Shown here: piece after piece, positions 1 to 9,595 of the stretch
How positions within the stretch are numbered: the first letter of the stretch is position 1
Layout of the letters: each line of letters begins with the position of its first letter
NCBI GenBank assembly: GCA_903870245.1
Contig: CAIQCB010000013.1
Location: forward strand, 26,620-90,619
Source: an uncultured Methylocystaceae bacterium
GTDB taxonomy: Bacteria; Pseudomonadota; Alphaproteobacteria; Rhizobiales; Beijerinckiaceae
Length of the DNA: 64,000 bases
Direction of reading: 5' to 3'
Notes under the pieces: model-generated
The model's database searches: none
The model's input: only the letters and a program-made list of their open reading frames with translations
What the model was told of the DNA's origin: nothing
Made by a program: the position numbers and the translations under genes

Positions 1-230
1 CTATCGAATTGCTTGCCTTTCTTGCCGTCCTGGTAGAGCCAGCCGGTGTAATGGACGACGGCGGTCTGGCCGATCTTCGGCGACTCGCCGGAGCCGACCT
101 TGTTGTCGATGATCGTCAGACCGGAGGCCGTCAAGGTCTTGTTGTCGAGGGCGACGGCCGGTCTCGCGACCGCCGCCATCGTCAGGGCGGCTGCGAGCGC
201 CATGGCGAAAAGTTTCGTGATGGAACGCAT
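1..230 (-). CDS. FKBP-type peptidyl-prolyl cis-trans isomerase, exported (N-terminal part, cut by window edge)
   Basis: Reading leftward from the ATG at 230-228 gives 76 codons that run off the window. The protein opens with a signal peptide (charged MRSITK, then a hydrophobic Ala/Leu stretch ending near AVA at residue 26). The start of an FKBP domain follows: GLTIIDNKVGSGESPKIGQ, then VVHYTGWLYQDGKKG. The VxVHYTGxL block is the family hallmark. The protein should act in the periplasm as a proline isomerase/chaperone. Catalytic-pocket residues further on lie outside the window. Fold assignment is firm; physiological role is inferred from the family. Confidence 0.85.
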   Translation of the reverse strand, partial: MRSITKLFAMALAAALTMAAVARPAVALDNKTLTASGLTIIDNKVGSGESPKIGQTAVVHYTGWLYQDGKKGKQFD

Positions 231-255
231 GCGTCTTCTCCAGTGGTTCATGGCG

Positions 256-1257
256 TCAGGCGACGAGGCCGTTGTCGCGGGCGAGTTGCAGGAGGTCTTT
301 CTGGGGCCTCGCGCCGACATGGGAAATGATTTCCGCCGCCGCAAGAGCGCCGAGGGCGGCGCTGCGCTCATGGGGCAGGTCCTGTGTGTAGCCGGCAAGA
401 AAGCCGGCGGCGAAGAGATCGCCGGCGCCGGTCGTGTCGACGACGGCGTCCACCGGATAGGCCGGCGCCGAGATCACGCCGTCGGCGTTGGCGATAACGC
501 AACCCTTCTCCGAGCGGGTCACGACGCCAAGCAGGTCCTTTTCGTTGCGCAACGACGAGAGCGCCGTATCAAAATCGGCGGTTTCGTAAAGGGCGTGCAG
601 TTCGCTCTCGTTGGCGAAAACAATGTCAACGACCCGGTCGCGAATGAGCGAGAGGAATTCGCCGCGATAGCGATCGACGCAAAAGGAGTCCGAGAGCGTC
701 AGGGCGACCTTTCGTCCCCGGGCCCGCGAGACTTTCGCGGCTTTCAGGAACGCCTGCTTGGCGCCCGGCGGGTCCCAGAGATAGCCTTCCATGTATAAAA
801 CCTTCGAGGCCGCTACGCGGTCTTCGTCGATATCCTCAGGTCCCAGCGCCTGACAGGCGCCGAGAAAGGTGTTCATGGTGCGCTGGCCGTCAGGCGTCAC
901 GAAAATCAGGCAGCGCGCGGTCGCGGCGCCCGCCGCCGCCGCTGGCGTGTCGAAGGCGACCCCCGCCTTGCGGATGTCGTGGCTGAATTCGCGACCGGCG
1001 TCGTCGCCCTTCACCTTGCCGACGAAACCGGCGCGGCGACCAAGGCTCGCCAGTCCGGCCATCGTATTGGCGGCCGAGCCGCCAGAAATCACCGTGGTGG
1101 GCCCCATTTTTTCGTAAAGCGCGGCGGCCCGGGCCTCGTCGACCAGCGCCATGCCGCCCTTGGCGATCCCGAGGTTAACCAGATCGTCGTCCCCGGCGCG
1201 GGATATGGTGTCGACGATGGCGTTTCCGATGCCGAGCACATCGAGGGTATCAGACAT
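256..1257 (-). CDS. PfkB-family carbohydrate kinase, probable adenosine kinase
   Basis: The 333-residue protein is full length for bacterial adenosine/ribokinase-like enzymes. It has the N-terminal GNAIVD strand, the substrate-site GGSAANTM (about residues 58-65) and the PfkB signature VVDTTGAGDLFAAGF near 273-287, whose Asp is the catalytic base. Members phosphorylate the ribose or sugar hydroxyl with ATP; the closest named group in Rhizobiales is adenosine kinase (purine salvage). I chose ATG 1257 (MSDTLDVLG) because a GGA-containing purine stretch precedes it. An in-frame ATG at 1269 is possible. The gene is divergent from ubiE. Substrate is inferred, not shown. Confidence 0.85.
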   Translation of the reverse strand: MSDTLDVLGIGNAIVDTISRAGDDDLVNLGIAKGGMALVDEARAAALYEKMGPTTVISGGSAANTMAGLASLGRRAGFVGKVKGDDAGREFSHDIRKAGVAFDTPAAAAGAATARCLIFVTPDGQRTMNTFLGACQALGPEDIDEDRVAASKVLYMEGYLWDPPGAKQAFLKAAKVSRARGRKVALTLSDSFCVDRYRGEFLSLIRDRVVDIVFANESELHALYETADFDTALSSLRNEKDLLGVVTRSEKGCVIANADGVISAPAYPVDAVVDTTGAGDLFAAGFLAGYTQDLPHERSAALGALAAAEIISHVGARPQKDLLQLARDNGLVA

Positions 1258-1497
1258 TCGTTCATCCATTCTGGAAAGGCTTCAGGGCTCAGCGCCGTCG
1301 CCATACGGACCGCAAGGCGGTTTGCCCGGCGGTTCCTAGCATCGAGCGCGACAAATAAACAGGGGCCGGTCTCGTATACTGGGGACGGTCTTGCGAAGGT
1401 CGCGCGCCGGTTCTTACAGGGCCGTCGGCCCCGCCCGTAGCCATGACGGCTGCAAGCCGCTATACCATCCGCGACTTTCCCGTCTTGCGAGCGATCC

Positions 1498-2268
1498 ATG
1501 ACCGACCCCCGTCCTGACCACGACTCCTCGACCCATTTTGGTTATTCTGAGGTTCCCCTGTCGGAGAAACAGGTTCTCGTCGACGATGTTTTCCACAAGG
1601 TGGCGCGTCGTTATGACGTGATGAACGATTTGATGTCGGGCGGTTTGCACCGTTTGTGGAAGGATGTGCTTGTCGATAAGGTCAACGCCCGCGGCAAGCG
1701 CGGCTTTCGCCACCTCGATGTAGCGGGCGGCACCGGCGACGTCGCCTTTCGCATCGCCCGCAAAGCCGCCGCCGACGCTGAAATCACCGTCCTCGACATC
1801 AACGGCGACATGCTCGAAGTCGGGCGAGACCGGGCGCGCGAACGCGGCCTCGGCGACAAGGTGGAATTCGTGCAGGCCAACGCCGAGTCCCTGCCGTTTC
1901 CGGACGAGCATTTCGACGCCTATACGATCGCCTTCGGCATCCGCAACGTGCCGCGCATCAATGTGGCCCTCGAAGAAGCCTATCGCGTGCTCAAGCCCGG
2001 CGGTCGTTTCCTGTGTCTTGAATTCTCGCAGGTCAATGTGCCGGGACTGGACAAGATTTACGAACTATATTCGTTCAACGTCATTCCGGCCGTCGGCAAG
2101 CTTGTCGCGGGCGACGCCGAGCCCTACCGATATCTTGTTGAGTCGATCCGTCGATTCCCCGAGGCGGAGGAGTTCGAGAGAATGATTCGGACCGCCGGCT
2201 TTCGTCGCACCGGCTTCGAGCGTCTCACCGGCGGCGTCGTCGCCATTCACTCTGGCTGGAAATACTAG
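1498..2268 (+). CDS. ubiE: UbiE, demethylmenaquinone / 2-methoxy-6-polyprenyl-1,4-benzoquinol C-methyltransferase
   Basis: The 256-residue protein has the UbiE signatures: [17 protein letters not shown] at about 39-55, the SAM-binding motif [14 protein letters not shown] at 73-86, and [15 protein letters not shown] in the C-terminal half. It uses SAM to methylate the quinone ring carbon in ubiquinone synthesis (and menaquinone where present). It lies 21 bases upstream of ubiB on the same strand, so the two probably form a ubiquinone operon. Length and motifs are normal. In many Rhizobiales mutM sits divergently at this spot; here the neighbour is the PfkB kinase. Confidence 0.96.
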   Translation: MTDPRPDHDSSTHFGYSEVPLSEKQVLVDDVFHKVARRYDVMNDLMSGGLHRLWKDVLVDKVNARGKRGFRHLDVAGGTGDVAFRIARKAAADAEITVLDINGDMLEVGRDRARERGLGDKVEFVQANAESLPFPDEHFDAYTIAFGIRNVPRINVALEEAYRVLKPGGRFLCLEFSQVNVPGLDKIYELYSFNVIPAVGKLVAGDAEPYRYLVESIRRFPEAEEFERMIRTAGFRRTGFERLTGGVVAIHSGWKY

Positions 2269-2289
2269 CCCCAAGAAAGACGGCGGCGC

Positions 2290-3852
2290 GTGCTCCTCGC
2301 AATCGGCAATTTTCTGCGCCTGTCCCGCGCCGGCTATATTCTGGCCCGCGAGGGCGTTTTTCTCGATCTCGACTCCGATTTGATCCCACCGGCGGCTGCG
2401 CCAATATTGCGGTTCGCCAACGCCTTCGCCAGACCCGGCGTAACGGGGGGCGGGCCGGGCCTGGTTCGGGCGCTGTCGCAGATCGGCCCCTCCTATGTAA
2501 AGCTTGGACAATTTCTCGCGACGCGGCCGGATGTCGTCGGCGGCGAGATCGCCGACGCGCTCTCCGAATTGCAGGACCGCATGGCGCCTTTCGGGCGAGC
2601 GAAGGCGGTGGCGATTATCGAAAAAGCCTTCCGCAAAAAGCTTGACGACCTGTTCATCGGCTTCGGCGAACCGGTCGCCGCAGCTTCCGTCGCCCAGGTG
2701 CACCGCGCACGCGTGCGCGATGGGAATGGCGAGCGTGAGGTCGCGGTCAAGGTGCTGCGTCCAGGGGTCGAGGGGCAGTTCGCGCGCGATCTGCGGGATA
2801 TGTATCTCGTGGCGGGGATCGCAGAACGCTGGTCGGCCGAAGCGCGGCGCCTCAGGCTGATCGAGGTTGTCGATACGCTGGCGCGCACGGTGAAACTCGA
2901 AACCGATTTCCGTCTGGAAGCGGCGGCGGCCAGCGAATTCGGGGATAACATCGCCAACGATCCCGACATGCGCGCCCCGCATGTCGACTGGGACCGCACC
3001 GCCAAAGAAGTGCTGACGCTCGAATGGATCGACGGGATCCCGCTCTCCGATCCTGCGCGGGTCGCCGCCGAGGGCCACGATCTCAGGCGAGTCGGTCGCA
3101 CGGTGTTGCAGTCATTCCTGCGTCACGCCATGCGCGATGGTTTTTTCCACGCCGATATGCATCAGGGCAATCTTTTCATCGATCGCGAGGGTCGTCTTGT
3201 CGCCATCGATTTCGGCATCATGGGACGGTTGGGTCCAAGAGAGCGTCGCTTCCTCGCCGAAATCCTCTATGGTTTGATCACCCGCAACTATCGACGCGTC
3301 GCAGAGGTGCATTTCGAAGCCGGTTATGTGCCAGCGAAACATTCGGTCGAGGAGTTCTCGCAAGCGCTGCGCGCAATCGGCGAGCCTTTGCACACAATCA
3401 GCGCCACCGATATTTCGATGGCGCGCGTCCTGACCCTGTTGTTCGAGGTGACGGCGCTGTTCGACATGCGCACCCGCACCGAGTTGGTGCTGCTGCAAAA
3501 AACCATGGTCGTCGCCGAGGGCGTGGCCCGCGCCTACGATCCGAAGCTCGATATTTGGAAAACCTGCGATCCCGTCGTGCGCGGCTGGATCGAGGAAAAT
3601 CTGGGACCCAGGGCGAAAATCGAGGACGCGGGCAAGGGCGTCGCCGAACTGGCGCGACTGGCCACTCGCCTGCCGGAAACATTGGGCGTCGCCGAAACCG
3701 CCATCGCCGGCGTGGCGAAGATGGTTGGGTCAGGCGTCGACCTGTCGCCTCAGGCGCTGGAGAGCATGGCCCGGTCGCGTCGTCGCTCCGACAACAGGTT
3801 GCTGATTGGCCTTACGGCGTTGCTGGTCCTCGGGGCCTGGCTCTTTCGTTGA
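2290..3852 (+). CDS. ubiB: UbiB, ubiquinone biosynthesis ABC1/ADCK-family atypical kinase
   Basis: The 520-residue protein starts at GTG 2290. It shows the UbiB/ADCK hallmarks: KLGQ (71-74), the Ala-rich loop ASVAQVHRA, a lysine in VAVKVLRPG, the catalytic-loop block HADMHQGNLF near 287, and DFGIMG near 307. The C-terminus ends in a hydrophobic segment (about 503-519), as in family members that sit at the inner membrane. UbiB supports ubiquinone assembly, and its ATPase activity is thought to help extract hydrophobic intermediates. Older annotations call it 2-octaprenylphenol hydroxylase. It follows ubiE closely. Confidence 0.95.
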   Translation: MLLAIGNFLRLSRAGYILAREGVFLDLDSDLIPPAAAPILRFANAFARPGVTGGGPGLVRALSQIGPSYVKLGQFLATRPDVVGGEIADALSELQDRMAPFGRAKAVAIIEKAFRKKLDDLFIGFGEPVAAASVAQVHRARVRDGNGEREVAVKVLRPGVEGQFARDLRDMYLVAGIAERWSAEARRLRLIEVVDTLARTVKLETDFRLEAAAASEFGDNIANDPDMRAPHVDWDRTAKEVLTLEWIDGIPLSDPARVAAEGHDLRRVGRTVLQSFLRHAMRDGFFHADMHQGNLFIDREGRLVAIDFGIMGRLGPRERRFLAEILYGLITRNYRRVAEVHFEAGYVPAKHSVEEFSQALRAIGEPLHTISATDISMARVLTLLFEVTALFDMRTRTELVLLQKTMVVAEGVARAYDPKLDIWKTCDPVVRGWIEENLGPRAKIEDAGKGVAELARLATRLPETLGVAETAIAGVAKMVGSGVDLSPQALESMARSRRRSDNRLLIGLTALLVLGAWLFR

Positions 3853-3856
3853 TATC

Positions 3857-3900
3857 TCCAGACGCGACTTGCGCCGAATCCAGACGCGACTTGCGCCGAA
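3857..3900. repeat. two exact 22-bp tandem direct repeats downstream of ubiB
   Basis: The unit tccagacgcgacttgcgcc plus gaa occurs at 3857-3878 and again, identically, at 3879-3900, just after the ubiB stop. The second unit runs into the left arm of the composite intergenic repeat that follows. It looks like a local duplication inside that repeat family. Confidence 0.85.
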
Positions 3901-3976
3901 GCGGAAACCGGTTCGGTGAAGGAAAGCGCGACAAAATAAAAGATCAGGGCTCCTGTCTGTTTCACTCAGACCGGGA
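3895..3976 (+). repeat. composite intergenic repeat, copy A
   Basis: The copy reads gccgaagcgg-aaaccggttcggtgaa, then aaagcgcgacaaaa, then a pair of arms around gtctg-tttcact-cagac. The same three-block design recurs at 8096-8187, 21848-21948 and 29718-29816 (minus strand) and, in part, at 34668-34741. It sits between convergent ubiB and folE, so the terminal stem may also act as a bidirectional terminator. Family identity is my own comparison within this window. Confidence 0.75.
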
Positions 3977-3981
3977 AGAAC

Positions 3982-4554
3982 TTAGTCGCAGCGCGACATG
4001 CCAAGAAATTCGGCGCGCGTACGTTGATCCTCGCGGATCAGCCCCAGCAATTTGCTGGTCGTCAGCAGACTGCCTTGCGTATTCACGCCTCGCAACGACA
4101 TACAACTGTGCTGCGCCTCGATCACCACGCCGACGCCGAGCGGATCGAGAATATCCTGGATCGCCTCAGCGATTTCCGCCGTGAGTTTTTCCTGGATCTG
4201 CAAACGTCGTGCAAAGCCGTGCACCACGCGGGCGAGTTTCGATATCCCGACAACGCGTTTGTTCGGCAGATAGCCGACATGGGCCCGCCCGGTCACCGGC
4301 AGCATGTGATGCTCGCAAAAACTGATCACCGGGATGTTTTTCAAAACCACCAATTCGTCGTAACCGCCGACTTCCTGGAAGGTTCGTTTGAGATAGTCGC
4401 GCGGGTCCGCATCATAGCCCGCGAAGAGTTCGCGGTAGGAGCGCGCCACCCGCGCCGGCGTGTCGACCAGACCCTCACGATCTGGATCGTCGCCGGCCCA
4501 TTCGATCAGCAGGCGAACTGCGGCTTCGGCGTCTGCCTGGGTTGGCTTGCCCAT
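3982..4554 (-). CDS. folE: GTP cyclohydrolase I
   Basis: The 190-residue protein has the full FolE core: PARVARSY, the zinc-site segment [20 protein letters not shown] with Cys and His ligands, [11 protein letters not shown], and the second zinc cysteine in [11 protein letters not shown]. It converts GTP to 7,8-dihydroneopterin triphosphate, the first step toward folate/tetrahydropterin cofactors. Length is typical of the type IA enzyme. It converges on ubiB and shares the strand with the unknown membrane-anchored protein whose stop lies 29 bases upstream. Confidence 0.97.
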   Translation of the reverse strand: MGKPTQADAEAAVRLLIEWAGDDPDREGLVDTPARVARSYRELFAGYDADPRDYLKRTFQEVGGYDELVVLKNIPVISFCEHHMLPVTGRAHVGYLPNKRVVGISKLARVVHGFARRLQIQEKLTAEIAEAIQDILDPLGVGVVIEAQHSCMSLRGVNTQGSLLTTSKLLGLIREDQRTRAEFLGMSRCD

Positions 4555-4583
4555 GGGTGTCTTCCCTGTCCTCGAACGCGAGG

Positions 4584-5564
4584 TTAGTTGCCGATCGCGT
4601 TACGACCGAGGTTGTTGATTGTCGAACCAACGGAATTGACCGTTCGTTTGACGAAGCCCAGCGCGCCGTCATTGGACGGAGGGGCAGGCGGCGGCGCGCC
4701 TGCGGCGTCGGCGAGGGGCTCGGGCGGCGCGCCCGAAGATCTGTTGGCCGACGTTGGATTCTTCGGGCGCGCAGCGTTACGGGCGGGAGCCGGCTTTGGT
4801 TTCGCTTTGGCCACCCGGGGTTTGGCCGCTGGCTTCTGTTTGGCGACAACGCTGGCGTCACCCTGAGAGGACGTCGGCGGTTTCTTGACGTTTGCGCTCG
4901 GCGCTTCGGTCTTTGCCGGAGTCGGCGTGATCGTAGCGGGGGGCGACGGCGGCGTAGTCTGTTCTTTCGACTCTGGCGGCGTAAGCGCCGCTTTCTCGGC
5001 GGCGGGCGCGCCAGTTTGATCGGGAGTCGTTGTCGCTGATGATCCAGTCGCCGGAACCTGTTCCGGGCCGGCGGCGGTTTGCGGAGCCTCGGCGGCCGGA
5101 GTCTCAGCCGTCGCTGCCGGGGCCGGGTTTGGCGTCGCCGCCGGGGCCTCAGGGGAAGGATTCGCCGGCGCAACGGCGGCGGTCGTCGGCTCGCTGACGG
5201 AAGGCTCTGGTCTCGCGCCGTGATTAAGCGTCCACCCAACGGCGGCCAGACCGCTCACAACGATCGCTGCGGACAAGTAAAGCAGATTACGTCTGCGTCC
5301 CTCTTCCGGCGCTGGCCGGTTCGGCGCCGGGAAGGGCGCATCCTCTTCGGCAAGGGATACACTGGCCCCGAGCACGGGGCGCGTGTCCACCTTTGGTTGA
5401 GGAGCCGAAGGCCGGCGCGGTTCGGAGACGACGATCTCGGGCGCAGCGAGTTTCGGCGCGACGTCGTCATGGGGAGCCTGCGGGTCATGACGCAGGCTTT
5501 GTTTGAATTCGACAAAGGCCTTTTGCAATTCCTTGTCGGGGTCCGTTTCGCCAGTCTTGGTCAT
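4584..5564 (-). CDS. single-pass membrane protein with long Pro/Ala/Thr-rich tail, function unknown
   Basis: No family is recognised. Residues 1-92 are soluble and acidic ([20 protein letters not shown] near the start). One transmembrane helix lies at about 93-113 ([17 protein letters not shown]). Residues 116-290 are low-complexity Pro/Ala/Thr/Lys sequence typical of a periplasmic spacer. The C-terminus, [17 protein letters not shown], looks amphipathic. The layout resembles a type II inner-membrane protein spanning the periplasm. A degenerate short repeat lies just upstream. The frame shows consistent GC3-rich codon use, which supports it as real. Confidence 0.7.
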   Translation of the reverse strand: MTKTGETDPDKELQKAFVEFKQSLRHDPQAPHDDVAPKLAAPEIVVSEPRRPSAPQPKVDTRPVLGASVSLAEEDAPFPAPNRPAPEEGRRRNLLYLSAAIVVSGLAAVGWTLNHGARPEPSVSEPTTAAVAPANPSPEAPAATPNPAPAATAETPAAEAPQTAAGPEQVPATGSSATTTPDQTGAPAAEKAALTPPESKEQTTPPSPPATITPTPAKTEAPSANVKKPPTSSQGDASVVAKQKPAAKPRVAKAKPKPAPARNAARPKNPTSANRSSGAPPEPLADAAGAPPPAPPSNDGALGFVKRTVNSVGSTINNLGRNAIGN

Positions 5565-5580
5565 GATCGTTCCCCTGGAT

Positions 5581-5650
5581 CTTGCGCCTGGATCTTACTT
5601 TTGAATCTTGCGCCCGGGTTTTGCGTCCGGGTTTTGCGCTTTGTCTTGCG
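5581..5650. repeat. degenerate cttgcgcctggatc-type short repeats upstream of the unknown membrane protein
   Basis: Imperfect copies of a unit like cttgcgcctggatctt and cttgcgcccgggttttgcg follow each other in the leader of the minus-strand gene ending at 4584. A similar degenerate array occurs at 30970-31045, upstream of another minus-strand gene. No function can be read from the sequence. Confidence 0.5.
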
Positions 5651-5862
5651 CGGCGGCGCCGGGCCGGCGGTTAAGCGCTCCGGGCCATCGGCGGATTTCC
5701 TGTTGTTAAGCAGTAAAATTGTGGCGGTTCTTCGCCGTCGACTCTCAAGCCCTGCGCGCGGTAGCCGCGGCGCGTGAGGCAGAGGTTGGCGTCGTCTTGT
5801 CTGGAAGCGATGTAAAAAAGGCAAATTGACGCTCATGGGAGGGAGTTTTTATAGTATTTTCA

Positions 5863-7125
5863 ATGAACCCAAAGAAATCGCCCTTTCGCCGACGGCGGCG
5901 CTTGATCCGCGCGCTGATTGTTGTCGGCGCCCTGGGTCTATCCATTGGCGGCGCGTTCGCCGATCCGCCGCCGGCCGATGGAACGGATCTGACGCCTATC
6001 GAGCGTCTCGGCAAGGATATCTTCGAGGACACATCCCTGTCGCAGCCGGCTGGAGTCGCCTGCGTCTCCTGTCACGATCCGGCGCAAGCCTATCAGGGGA
6101 ATAACGGCTCCTCCATATCCGCTTTGGCGCGTGGCGCGCCGCAGGGCGCGCTGGGCAAGCGAAATACGCCGACGATTATGTACAGCTCTTTCGCGCCGCC
6201 ATTCGAGTTCATCGAAGATCATGACGCCAAAACCGGCGCTGTCGAAAAAATCCCGGTTGGCGGTCAATTCTACGATGGTCGCGCCGTCGATCTGATAACG
6301 CAGGTCGAAGGCCCGCTGCTTGATCCCAACGAGATGAACGCCGCCTCGAAACGCGCCGCTGTCGAAGCCATTCGCATTGGAGCCTATGCGCCGCTGGCGC
6401 GCGAGGTCCTCGGCCAGAACATTTTTGACGATCCGGATACGGCTTACGTCAAACTCGCCGCCGCCGTCGCCGCCTTTGAGTCCAGCCCGCGTTTTCATCC
6501 TTTCGCGTCGAAATTCGACGACGTCCTGCGCGGGAAGGCGAAGTTCACGCCGCTCGAGGAGCAGGGCTTTACGCTCTTCAAGAATCCGGAAAAGGGCAAT
6601 TGCCTCGCCTGTCACGCCGGCGTCGAGAAATCGAATGATCCGCGCGACTGGCTGTTCACCGATTACACATACGATGTCCTTGGCGCGCCAAAAAACAGGC
6701 GCATACCGGCGACTACCGGACCGGGGAAAATCCCGGATCTTGGTTTGTGCCAACGACCGGGGATCAAAAGCGCCGCGCCGCCGGCCTACGACACCGAAAG
6801 TTTGTGCGGCGCCTTCAAGGTGCCGACCTTGCGCAATGTCGCCGTGACGGGGCCCTGGATGCACAATGGCGCGTTAACGACGTTGCGCGACGTTGTCGCC
6901 TTCTACGCCACGCGCGACGCCCGACCGGGACGCTGGTATCCCACAGCCAAACAAAAATTTGACGATTTGCCTTCCGTCTATCACGCGAACGTCAATGTTG
7001 CGGAGGTCCCCTATGATCGTAAGGCAGGGGAGAAGCCGCGCCTCGACGACTCCGAAATTGACGCCATTGTCGCCTTCCTGGAAACATTGACGGATCGTCC
7101 CGCGGCCTATGCGACCCGCCGCTGA
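5863..7125 (+). CDS. diheme cytochrome c peroxidase / MauG-family protein, exported
   Basis: The 420-residue protein begins with an Arg-rich n-region and a hydrophobic core, with a likely signal cleavage around residues 31-34. Two heme c sites are present: CVSCH (67-71) and CLACH (247-251). A PWMHNG segment (M333-H334) is placed where family members supply a distal ligand. This is the bacterial diheme CcP/MauG layout, so periplasmic peroxide reduction or heme-based oxidation is expected. The ATG is preceded by an AT-rich stretch but only a weak Shine-Dalgarno. It converges on murI. The exact substrate cannot be read from sequence. Confidence 0.9.
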   Translation: MNPKKSPFRRRRRLIRALIVVGALGLSIGGAFADPPPADGTDLTPIERLGKDIFEDTSLSQPAGVACVSCHDPAQAYQGNNGSSISALARGAPQGALGKRNTPTIMYSSFAPPFEFIEDHDAKTGAVEKIPVGGQFYDGRAVDLITQVEGPLLDPNEMNAASKRAAVEAIRIGAYAPLAREVLGQNIFDDPDTAYVKLAAAVAAFESSPRFHPFASKFDDVLRGKAKFTPLEEQGFTLFKNPEKGNCLACHAGVEKSNDPRDWLFTDYTYDVLGAPKNRRIPATTGPGKIPDLGLCQRPGIKSAAPPAYDTESLCGAFKVPTLRNVAVTGPWMHNGALTTLRDVVAFYATRDARPGRWYPTAKQKFDDLPSVYHANVNVAEVPYDRKAGEKPRLDDSEIDAIVAFLETLTDRPAAYATRR

Positions 7126-7161
7126 CGCATCCGAAGGGGCGCGCACGGGAGAACGACAGTT

Positions 7162-7965
7162 TCACGTCGTCAACAGACCGTAACGATAAAGAGTTTCGCG
7201 CAAACTTTCCTCGGGCGCGCGGCCGCTGGTAAAGACGGCGCGTCCGTGTGGCGGCGCTCCGATGCGGGTTTCTGCGCCAAATCGCTCGAACAGTAATTGA
7301 TCGGCGCGGCGCGCGATGGCTGGCGCCGGATCGACCCATGTCGCGGACCATGGCGCCAGACGCCGGAAACTGTCGATGAGCAGAGGATAATGCGTGCAGG
7401 CCAGCACGATGGCGTCGGTTCGCGCCTCGCCGCGCGTTTCGAAACAGGGCGCGATTTCCTCGGAGATCTCCTCGTCGCGCGCTACGCCATGTTGCATGTA
7501 GTCTTCTGCAAGTCGGGCAAGGCGGGTGGAGCCGACGAGATTAACGCGACAATGCGCGGCGAATTGCGCGATCAAATTTTGCGTGTAGTCCCTTTTCACA
7601 GTGCCGGGAGTGGCCAGCACCGAGATCATGCGCGACCGCGATCCCTCCGCCGCCGGTTTGATCGCCGGCACTGTGCCGACGAAGGGAATCTCCGGCCAGC
7701 GCGTCCGCAAATCCGGCAAGACCAGCGTCGAGGCTGTGTTGCAGGCGATGACGACCATGTCCGGTCTGTCGGCTTCGATCCGGGCGCCAATAACATCGAC
7801 GACGCGGTCGACCAGCTCCGGCTCTTTCCACGCGCCATAGGGAAAGCCGGCGTCGTCGGCGCAATAGACGTAGTCCGCCCCGGGCCGCAGTTTCGCGATT
7901 TCACTAAAGACCGTGAGGCCGCCAAGACCGGAGTCGAAAACAAGAATTTTGGGCGGACCAGACAT
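7162..7965 (-). CDS. murI: glutamate racemase
   Basis: The 267-residue protein has the MurI/aspartate-racemase fold signatures: FDSGLGGLTV (D11), the first catalytic cysteine in IACNTAST (C75) and the second in VLACTHYPL (C190). It interconverts L- and D-glutamate, supplying D-Glu for peptidoglycan in the cytoplasm. Length is normal. It is separated from truB by about 215 bases containing a composite repeat, so it is probably transcribed apart from the translation operon. Confidence 0.96.
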   Translation of the reverse strand: MSGPPKILVFDSGLGGLTVFSEIAKLRPGADYVYCADDAGFPYGAWKEPELVDRVVDVIGARIEADRPDMVVIACNTASTLVLPDLRTRWPEIPFVGTVPAIKPAAEGSRSRMISVLATPGTVKRDYTQNLIAQFAAHCRVNLVGSTRLARLAEDYMQHGVARDEEISEEIAPCFETRGEARTDAIVLACTHYPLLIDSFRRLAPWSATWVDPAPAIARRADQLLFERFGAETRIGAPPHGRAVFTSGRAPEESLRETLYRYGLLTT

Positions 7966-8095
7966 CTGACAGAAGCGGCGTCGGCAGTTTCATGGGCAGG
8001 GTGGCGCGAATCGCGCCTGTGTTCCCATAGGACAGGCTTTGGAAGCCAAGATCAACGTTGGCGTGCGACGGCCTGAAAGCCTGCGGCGTTCACCG

Positions 8096-8187
8096 GCCCG
8101 ATTGAGTTGGAGAAGGGCTCTGATCTTGTGTGCTGTCGCGCTTTCTTTCGCCGAACCGGTTTTCCGTCGCGGCGGAAAGCGCCTAGA
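8096..8187 (-). repeat. composite intergenic repeat, copy B
   Basis: On the minus strand the copy reads ggaaaaccggttcggcgaaa, gaaagcgcgacagcac, agatcagagc, then a weaker version of the terminal arms. It overlaps the last codons of truB and fills the truB-murI gap, matching copies A, C and D. Confidence 0.7.
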
Positions 8188-9085
8188 GCGGAAGGTTGAA
8201 GACGCGCGCCGGGGTCAGCGCGCCTTCGACAATTTCGCCAAAAGCCACCGGTACGCCGCCGCATGCGGCATATACGACGCCTTCGGAAGGGGCGTCGCGG
8301 CCGCGCAGAATAACCGATCCGCCGCGCCTAAGCCGTATCGCCGTATCCCGATCGACGATGACGCAGGGCAGTTCGGTGAGGCCCGCCTCTACGGTCAGCA
8401 AAGCCTCTCCGGCCATATTTTGATTTTCGATTTCATCCAGGGTGAAGGCGTCGTTCTCGGTGAAAGGACCGACGCGCGTGCGGCGCAGGGCCGTCACATG
8501 CCCGTAACAGCCGAGCAGTCGCCCGAGATCGCGGGCGATGGCGCGCACATAGGCTCCCTTGCCGCAGGCCATGACGAATTGCGTTTCGTGTTCCGTCGTC
8601 TCGATGATCTCAAGGGCGTAGATTGTCACGGCGCGCGGTTTCAAGGCCACCTGCTCGCCGTCGCGGGCGAGGTCATAGGCCCGTTCGCCGGCGATCTTGA
8701 TCGCCGAAAACTGCGGCGGCGTTTGCTGAATTTCGCCGATAAACTGAGGCAGAAGGGCTTCTATCGCCGAGGGCGAGGGGCGCGCGTCGCTGGCGTGCAC
8801 GACACGGCCTTCCGAGTCGTCGGTGTCGGTCTCGCTGCCCCAGGTTACTGTAAATCGATAGGATTTTTCGCCATCCTGGACAAAAGGCACGGTTTTCGTC
8901 GCTTCGCCAAAGGCGACAGGCAACAGACCGGTCGCCAGCGGATCGAGCGTGCCGGCATGACCGGCTTTTTTGGCGTTATAGATCCGCTTGAGGCGCGACA
9001 CGGCCTGAGTCGAGGTCATGCTGGTCGGCTTGTCGAGCGCAATCCAGCCGTCGACGACCACCCTGTTCGATCTTTTCTGGTTCAT
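8183..9085 (-). CDS. truB: tRNA pseudouridine(55) synthase
   Basis: The 300-residue protein has VDGWIALDKPTSMTSTQAV at the N-terminus and the catalytic block HAGTLDPLATGLLPVA with Asp48. A typical TruB C-terminal region follows. It isomerises U55 in the T-loop of tRNAs. Its ATG overlaps the rbfA stop by four bases (ATGA), indicating translational coupling within the nusA-infB operon. The stop lies inside the composite repeat copy B. Confidence 0.96.
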   Translation of the reverse strand: MNQKRSNRVVVDGWIALDKPTSMTSTQAVSRLKRIYNAKKAGHAGTLDPLATGLLPVAFGEATKTVPFVQDGEKSYRFTVTWGSETDTDDSEGRVVHASDARPSPSAIEALLPQFIGEIQQTPPQFSAIKIAGERAYDLARDGEQVALKPRAVTIYALEIIETTEHETQFVMACGKGAYVRAIARDLGRLLGCYGHVTALRRTRVGPFTENDAFTLDEIENQNMAGEALLTVEAGLTELPCVIVDRDTAIRLRRGGSVILRGRDAPSEGVVYAACGGVPVAFGEIVEGALTPARVFNLPL

Positions 9086-9513
9086 GAACTGGCGTCGCTT
9101 TTCGGGCTGTCTGTGTCGGATGGTTCGAGGTCGCGTTTAACCTGTTCCGAGTTGAGGATGGCGTCGATGCGGGAAACGGCGTCGAAACTATCGTCGATGC
9201 GAAACCGGATTTCCGGCGCGAATTTCAAATTGATCTGATGAGCGATCTCGCCGCGCAGATAACGACGGTGACGATCAAGCGCCGCCAGCACATGCGGCTC
9301 GTCCTTGCCGCCCAGCGGCATGACATAGATCGTCGCCAGCTTGAGGTCCGGGCTCATTTTGACGCGCGACACGGTGATGACGTGCGCGTCGAGAGAGGGG
9401 TCGCTGATCTGTCCACGAGACAACAACTGCGCGACCGCGTGACGGATCAGTTCGCCGACGCGCAACATTCTTTGGGAGGGCGCTGAGCCGGATGAGTGAT
9501 GGGATCGGGACAT
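9082..9513 (-). CDS. rbfA: 30S ribosome-binding factor A
   Basis: The 143-residue protein matches RbfA: QRMLRVGELIRHAVAQLL, then the KH-like core VKMSPDLKLATIYVMPLGG and LRFAPEIRF-type region (here KFAPEIRFRIDDSF). It assists 16S rRNA 5' end maturation and cold-shock ribosome assembly. The C-terminus has an acidic/Ser-rich extension. It follows infB by about 100 bases and is coupled to truB. Confidence 0.95.
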   Translation of the reverse strand: MSRSHHSSGSAPSQRMLRVGELIRHAVAQLLSRGQISDPSLDAHVITVSRVKMSPDLKLATIYVMPLGGKDEPHVLAALDRHRRYLRGEIAHQINLKFAPEIRFRIDDSFDAVSRIDAILNSEQVKRDLEPSDTDSPKSDASS

Positions 9514-9595
9514 ATCGGGGCCGGGAATAGATGAGCGCGCTCAACGCGAAGCGGCAAGCAAAGGAAGGGCCGGCGCGCTCCCGGCCATTCGGCAA